From Myxococcales bacterium (GTDB taxonomy: Bacteria > Myxococcota > Myxococcia > Myxococcales > Myxococcaceae): a stretch of DNA of 7,161 nucleotides. Location of the stretch: positions 4,480 to 11,640 of the forward strand of contig PMBV01000465.1 of assembly GCA_003153055.1 (NCBI GenBank), read 5' to 3'. The position numbers and the translations under genes are program-made. This document shows positions 5,990 to 7,161 of this stretch, one piece after another. Positions within the stretch are counted from its first letter, which is position 1. The number at the start of each line of letters is the position of its first letter. The notes beneath the pieces were generated by a model. The model did not search any database and had not been told where the DNA came from. It worked only from the letters and a program-made list of their open reading frames with translations.

Positions 5990-6991
5990 TTACTGGCCGG
6001 TCCCACAGAGGGCGACGTCGAGCCTGACGTTGTCCAGCGCGGTGAAGTCGAGCAGGCCGGAGGACCCACCGTTGTAGTCCGTGGCGATGTAGAGGGCGCT
6101 GAGGTTCTCCAGGACAGTCGCCATCTGCGCCGCCGAGGGCACCCCGCCGTCGGCCGAGTAGTTTTGCGACATCGTTGTGGCGAGGCGCCACCCGTCCGTG
6201 GCGTTCAGCCGGAACGAATAGGTTGCCCACGATTCGGTGGGCAGGGAGGCTTCGTTGATGATCGTGAGTTCGCCACCGACCAGCGCGGCACGGACCTTGT
6301 ACACGCTCGGGTAGGTGGCGCTGAATACCACCCGGAGGTCGAAGGACAACCCCCCATCCGGCATCGCGCTCCCGCTGAACTTAGCGGGAGCCTTGAGGTA
6401 GGCCCAGTCGGAGGTGACGTCGTACACCGACACGTAGCCGCCGGGGTTGCCGCCGCTGCCGGAGTACTGCGTCGCACCTCCGTTGAGATACGGGACCCAC
6501 CCCTCGTCGTCGATGTCGAAGGCGCTTTGCACGGTCGAGGCCCGGGGTGCGGCCACCGTCACGGTCGCCGTGTACGTGACGGTGGAGCCATCCTCCGCGT
6601 GGACGGTGTAAGCCACCGGATGCGTGAAGTCGTTCGGCGTCTGGCCGCTCACCTGGGGCGTTCCGCCGATCGTCACGCTCGTGCCCGTTGTGGCGAACGC
6701 CGCCGTGAGGGCCGTGACATCCGTCCCACACGGGACATCGACCGTGATGCTCCTTGTTGCTTCGTCGACGACTCCGTGAGCCGGCGGCGTCACCACGGAG
6801 AAGGCGGTGATGGCCTTGGCATCGGAGAGCTGAGCCCCACCGGCGTCCGGGCCCCCGGCGTCCGGGCCGCCGTCATCGCCTCCAACATCGTCGGCATGAG
6901 AGCAGTTGCACGCGGGGGCTCCTGCGACCAAGGCCGCCACGACGACCCTGGCGAACCAGCGACTTTCAATCCCCTCTCGTCCGTTGGCCAT
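5990..6991 (-). CDS. Secreted lipoprotein with DUF5018-like and laminin-B-like domains
   Basis: The 333-residue product has a basic n-region, a hydrophobic segment (about 15-27) and a likely lipidated Cys at 28 (GAPAC), followed by an acidic and Gly/Pro/Asp/Ala linker containing GGPDAGGPDAGG (41-52). Residues about 58-147 form an Ig-like beta domain of the DUF5018 kind: ITAFSV, then the ITVDVP...DVTALTAAFATTG and VAYTVHAEDGSTVTYTATVTV signatures. Residues about 156-327 resemble the laminin B jelly-roll (FDIDDEGWVPYLNGGATQYS, GGNPGGYVSVYD, WAYLKAPAKFSG, LSFDLR, DNVRL), a carbohydrate-binding-like fold. It probably sits on the cell surface and binds glycans or other polymers; no catalytic motif is visible. 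ATG 6991 is the first start with a proper signal; AGGG lies about ten bases upstream. It is a single gene: 158 bases separate it from hipB, with a separate promoter for hipBA. Confidence 0.8.
   Translation of the reverse strand: MANGREGIESRWFARVVVAALVAGAPACNCSHADDVGGDDGGPDAGGPDAGGAQLSDAKAITAFSVVTPPAHGVVDEATRSITVDVPCGTDVTALTAAFATTGTSVTIGGTPQVSGQTPNDFTHPVAYTVHAEDGSTVTYTATVTVAAPRASTVQSAFDIDDEGWVPYLNGGATQYSGSGGNPGGYVSVYDVTSDWAYLKAPAKFSGSAMPDGGLSFDLRVVFSATYPSVYKVRAALVGGELTIINEASLPTESWATYSFRLNATDGWRLATTMSQNYSADGGVPSAAQMATVLENLSALYIATDYNGGSSGLLDFTALDNVRLDVALCGTGQ
6842..6871 (-). repeat. Tandem 15-base repeat, two copies, in the lipoprotein linker
   Basis: Two adjacent 15-base units (6842-6856 and 6857-6871) differ at one base and encode GGPDA twice in the linker behind the lipidated Cys. 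Linkers of this PDAG/GGPDA kind are frequent in myxobacterial lipoproteins and vary in copy number between strains. Confidence 0.65.
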
Positions 6992-7072
6992 GCAGTGGTG
7001 ACCCTAGCTGGTGGTGCAGCGGGAAGCCAAGGCAATGCTCAGTCAGAGGAGGTGGGCCGGCGCGGCATGGAA

Positions 7073-7091
7073 ACCGAGCGATTTCCTCGGT
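7073..7091. repeat. Short inverted repeat upstream of the surface lipoprotein gene
   Basis: ACCGAG (7073-7078) and CTCGGT (7086-7091) are separated by seven bases. They lie about 80 bases before the lipoprotein ATG and about 50 bases before the possible divergent gene. This could be a regulator site or a weak hairpin; six-base arms are also expected by chance. Confidence 0.22.
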
Positions 7092-7138
7092 GAATCGGAG
7101 TGTGTGGTTTGCCCAGCGAGATGCCATACCATGCACCC

Positions 7139-7161
7139 ATGCGTTCGATCCTCGTGGGCGG
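7139..7161 (+). CDS. Possible start of a divergent gene, cut off by the window edge
   Basis: ATG at 7139 begins MRSILVG, which looks like the start of a lipoprotein or signal peptide. Only seven codons are visible, with no strong ribosome binding site before it (GCGAG is about 20 bases away). An ATG at 7131 in another frame gives a less typical start. The 147 bases between it and the lipoprotein gene on the other strand would then be a divergent promoter region. Confidence 0.3.

Noticed and set aside
5832..6230. Long N-terminal extension of hipB
   Set aside because: The extra 133 residues show no domain, run through the promoter and palindrome and overlap the end of the neighbouring lipoprotein gene; the ATG at 5831 gives a normal-length antitoxin.
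6164..7093. Plus-strand open frame of 309 codons
   Set aside because: It is antisense to the lipoprotein with laminin-B-like and DUF5018-like domains, and its product looks like shadow coding.

Overview
The window is GC-rich and gene-dense, with almost every gene on the minus strand. Several predicted lipoproteins carry glycine-rich or GGPDAGGPDAGG linkers, and there is a DUF1501-type Tat protein paired with a c-type-heme DUF1588/DUF1585-type lipoprotein. This style fits a large-genome soil or sediment bacterium of the Myxococcota (delta-proteobacterial) kind. That assignment is an inference from protein style, not from a marker gene.

Layout, in minus-strand transcription order (right to left). 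At the right edge, the first codons of a possible plus-strand gene (7139 onward) face away from a 333-residue secreted lipoprotein (5990-6991) with a DUF5018-like beta domain and a laminin-B-like jelly-roll domain. Next is a type II toxin-antitoxin pair: an XRE-family HipB-like antitoxin (5490-5831) overlapping a HipA-family Ser/Thr kinase toxin (4226-5500) by 11 bases. A 14-base perfect palindrome lies between a plausible -10 box and the hipB start and looks like the autoregulatory operator. After 118 bases without a clear terminator comes a tight three-gene operon joined by two ATGA overlaps: a small lipoprotein with a DUF1592-like C-terminus (3502-4107), a one-CxxCH lipoprotein resembling DUF1588-DUF1585 (2354-3505), and a Tat-exported DUF1501 protein (897-2357). 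Then comes a 331-base intergenic stretch with a hairpin and a good sigma70-like promoter. This promoter drives a gene that runs off the left edge (1-565), whose start is fixed by a strong Shine-Dalgarno sequence.

How the genes may work together: the three-gene operon resembles the paired 'planctomycete-type' cytochrome/DUF1592-DUF1588-DUF1585 plus DUF1501 modules. Here it is reduced and split over two lipoproteins, all predicted to act outside the cytoplasmic membrane. The hipBA pair is a self-contained regulatory cassette next to it. I see no mobile element, CRISPR array, tRNA or rRNA. The most notable items are the split envelope operon and the hipBA promoter/operator arrangement; neither can be called a new system from sequence alone.
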